Positions 5,972 to 7,212 of a DNA stretch of 7,212 nucleotides are shown in pieces (the first letter of the stretch is position 1; the number at the start of each line of letters is the position of its first letter). Made by a program: the position numbers and the translations under genes. The DNA is from Limnohabitans sp. (GTDB lineage Bacteria; Pseudomonadota; Gammaproteobacteria; Burkholderiales; Burkholderiaceae_C): contig VEQI01000171.1 of assembly GCA_018883305.1 (NCBI GenBank), positions 1 to 7,212 on the forward strand, read 5' to 3'. The notes under the pieces are model-generated. The model worked only from the letters and a program-made list of their open reading frames with translations, ran no database searches and was not told the origin of the DNA.

Positions 5972-7212
5972 GTCCACCCCACCATCAACACCTCCGACCA
6001 CAGGGCTCACCCTGCGGCTGATATTGGCTGATCAGCTCAATCCGCTGCACAGCTGGTTCAAGGACACACGCGCGGATGTGGTGTACGTGCTGATGGAGGT
6101 CCGTAGCGAAACGGACTACGTGCTTCATCACGCCCAGAAAGTGTTGGGCCTGTTTGCAGCCATGCGCGCCTTTGCGGTCCAGCTGAAGGCCGCGGGGCAC
6201 CGCGTGCGTTATGTGGCCATCGACCACCCCAGCAATCGACAAAGCATCACGGGCAATCTGGAGGCCCTTCTGGCGCACTACGGCGCCAGTGCCATCCAAT
6301 ACCAGGCACCCGACGAATGGCGACTGGATCAGCAACTGCGCGATTGGGCTGCAGCTTGTCCTCTGCCGGTACACATGGTGGACAGCGAGCACTTCTACAC
6401 CGCACGCGACGAAGCCAAGCGTCTGTTTGCGGGCAAAAAGCAATGGCTGATGGAGCGCTTTTACCGTCATCAACGACAACAGCATCAGGTGCTGATGACA
6501 AAGGATGGAAAACCCGAAGGCCAACAGTGGAACTTTGATGCCGACAACCGTCGTCCATGGCGCGGCACGCCTGCGGCTCCGGCAGACACCCGCCCCAGCC
6601 ATGATCACCGCGAACTCTGGCAAGTGATCCAGTCGGCGGGGATTCAAACCATGGGGAACCCGCAAGCAGCGGCGTTCCGCTGGCCGCTGGACCGAGGCGA
6701 AGCGCTGCAACAACTGGAACACTTCATCACTGAGGGCCTTCCCCATTTCGGGGACTACCAGGACGCCATCTCCCAACACAGTGGTCACTTGTTTCATTCG
6801 CTGCTGTCATTTGCGCTCAACACCAAAATGCTGCATCCGCGGGAAGTGGTCCAGCGCGCGGAACAAGCCTGGCAAGCCGGCCTGGCACCGCTGCATGCCG
6901 TGGAGGGATTCATCCGGCAGATCCTGGGCTGGCGCGAATACGTGCGCGGAATGTACTGGGCTCACATGCCTGGCTACACGGACAGCAATCACCTGAATCA
7001 CAACCATCCCCTGCCAGATTGGTTCTGGAACGGTGAAACACGCATGGCGTGCGTGGCCAGTGCCATTCGGCAATCCCTGGACCATGCCTACGCGCATCAC
7101 ATTCAGCGCCTGATGGTCATTGGCAACTATGCGCTGCTGGCAGGCCTGGACCCGCAAGCCCTGCACCGTTGGTACCTGGGCATTTACATCGATGCGTTTG
7201 AATGGGTAGAGG
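5964..7212 (+). CDS. phrB: Iron-sulfur (6-4) photolyase / CryB-type cryptochrome (3' truncated by window edge)
   Basis: The first 416 residues of a FeS-BCP family protein, about 510 residues long in relatives. These bind FAD, a ribityllumazine antenna and a [4Fe-4S] cluster and repair (6-4) photoproducts (Agrobacterium PhrB) or act in light signalling (Rhodobacter CryB). The N-terminal antenna domain starts LRLILADQLNP (residues 17-27) with EVRSETDYVLHHAQK (45-59). In the FAD/DNA domain, Cys363 is the first cluster ligand (PhrB Cys350). The PhrB residues I recall as important align at a constant offset of 13: Trp355 (342), His378/His379 (365/366), Trp403 (390), Tyr404 (391). The frame is still open at 7212, within the conserved IDAFEWVE block; the other three Cys ligands lie beyond. 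ATG 5964 overlaps the NTF2-like gene by 8 bp, indicating coupling; no strong ribosome site is seen. As last visible gene of the operon it ties the cluster to light stress. Confidence 0.92.
   Translation, partial: MLESTPPSTPPTTGLTLRLILADQLNPLHSWFKDTRADVVYVLMEVRSETDYVLHHAQKVLGLFAAMRAFAVQLKAAGHRVRYVAIDHPSNRQSITGNLEALLAHYGASAIQYQAPDEWRLDQQLRDWAAACPLPVHMVDSEHFYTARDEAKRLFAGKKQWLMERFYRHQRQQHQVLMTKDGKPEGQQWNFDADNRRPWRGTPAAPADTRPSHDHRELWQVIQSAGIQTMGNPQAAAFRWPLDRGEALQQLEHFITEGLPHFGDYQDAISQHSGHLFHSLLSFALNTKMLHPREVVQRAEQAWQAGLAPLHAVEGFIRQILGWREYVRGMYWAHMPGYTDSNHLNHNHPLPDWFWNGETRMACVASAIRQSLDHAYAHHIQRLMVIGNYALLAGLDPQALHRWYLGIYIDAFEWVE

Noticed and set aside
5985..6797. Long minus-strand reading frame opposite the photolyase gene
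   Set aside because: The plus strand here encodes a well-conserved photolyase; the antisense product has no recognisable motif and no upstream signals.
1403..7212. A new defence or mobile system
   Set aside because: No nuclease, toxin, integrase, transposase, repeat array or composition break is visible; all genes belong to metabolic or repair families with known co-occurrence.

Overview
The window is GC-rich bacterial DNA with dense, short-spaced genes. Gene content and protein flavour suggest a beta-proteobacterium, probably Burkholderiales (Comamonadaceae-like). That placement is inference from impression; no marker gene is present.

Layout: (1) 3-758, plus strand: 3' part of a secreted-type alpha/beta hydrolase resembling the Alcaligenes 'esterase 713' group, entering from the left edge. 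(2) 772-1335, minus strand: a Blc-type bacterial lipocalin, convergent with the hydrolase. (3) 1336-1402: a 67-bp divergent control region with a good sigma70-like promoter for the rightward genes (TTGATG, 17 bp, TAGAAT) and two overlapping inverted repeats at the -10/+1 region. (4) 1403-7212, plus strand: six closely packed genes, probably one operon: FAD-dependent amine-oxidase-like flavoprotein, DUF1365 protein, cyclopropane-fatty-acid-synthase-like SAM methyltransferase, short-chain dehydrogenase/reductase, NTF2/SnoaL-like protein, and an iron-sulfur (6-4) photolyase/CryB-type protein cut by the right edge. No gap without a gene exceeds 70 bases, and I see no tRNA, rRNA, CRISPR array, insertion sequence or transfer signature.

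How it fits together: the flavoprotein + DUF1365 + CFA-like methyltransferase set, with a photolyase, matches the core of light- and singlet-oxygen-response regulons known from Rhodobacter sphaeroides (RpoE-ChrR) and from the B12-photoreceptor LitR regulon of Pseudomonas putida. In Rhodobacter such genes make methylated and furan-containing fatty acids on existing phospholipids (UfaM, UfaD, UfaO). The best reading is a photo-oxidative stress operon joining membrane-lipid modification with repair of UV-damaged DNA; the divergent lipocalin plausibly handles modified or damaged lipids in the periplasm. The methyltransferase has replaced two bicarbonate-site residues of true CFA synthase (Cys to Ser, His to Gln), which supports a methylated rather than cyclopropane product. 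No regulator lies in the window. The cluster type is known; its exact chemistry here and the operator are the less-described parts.
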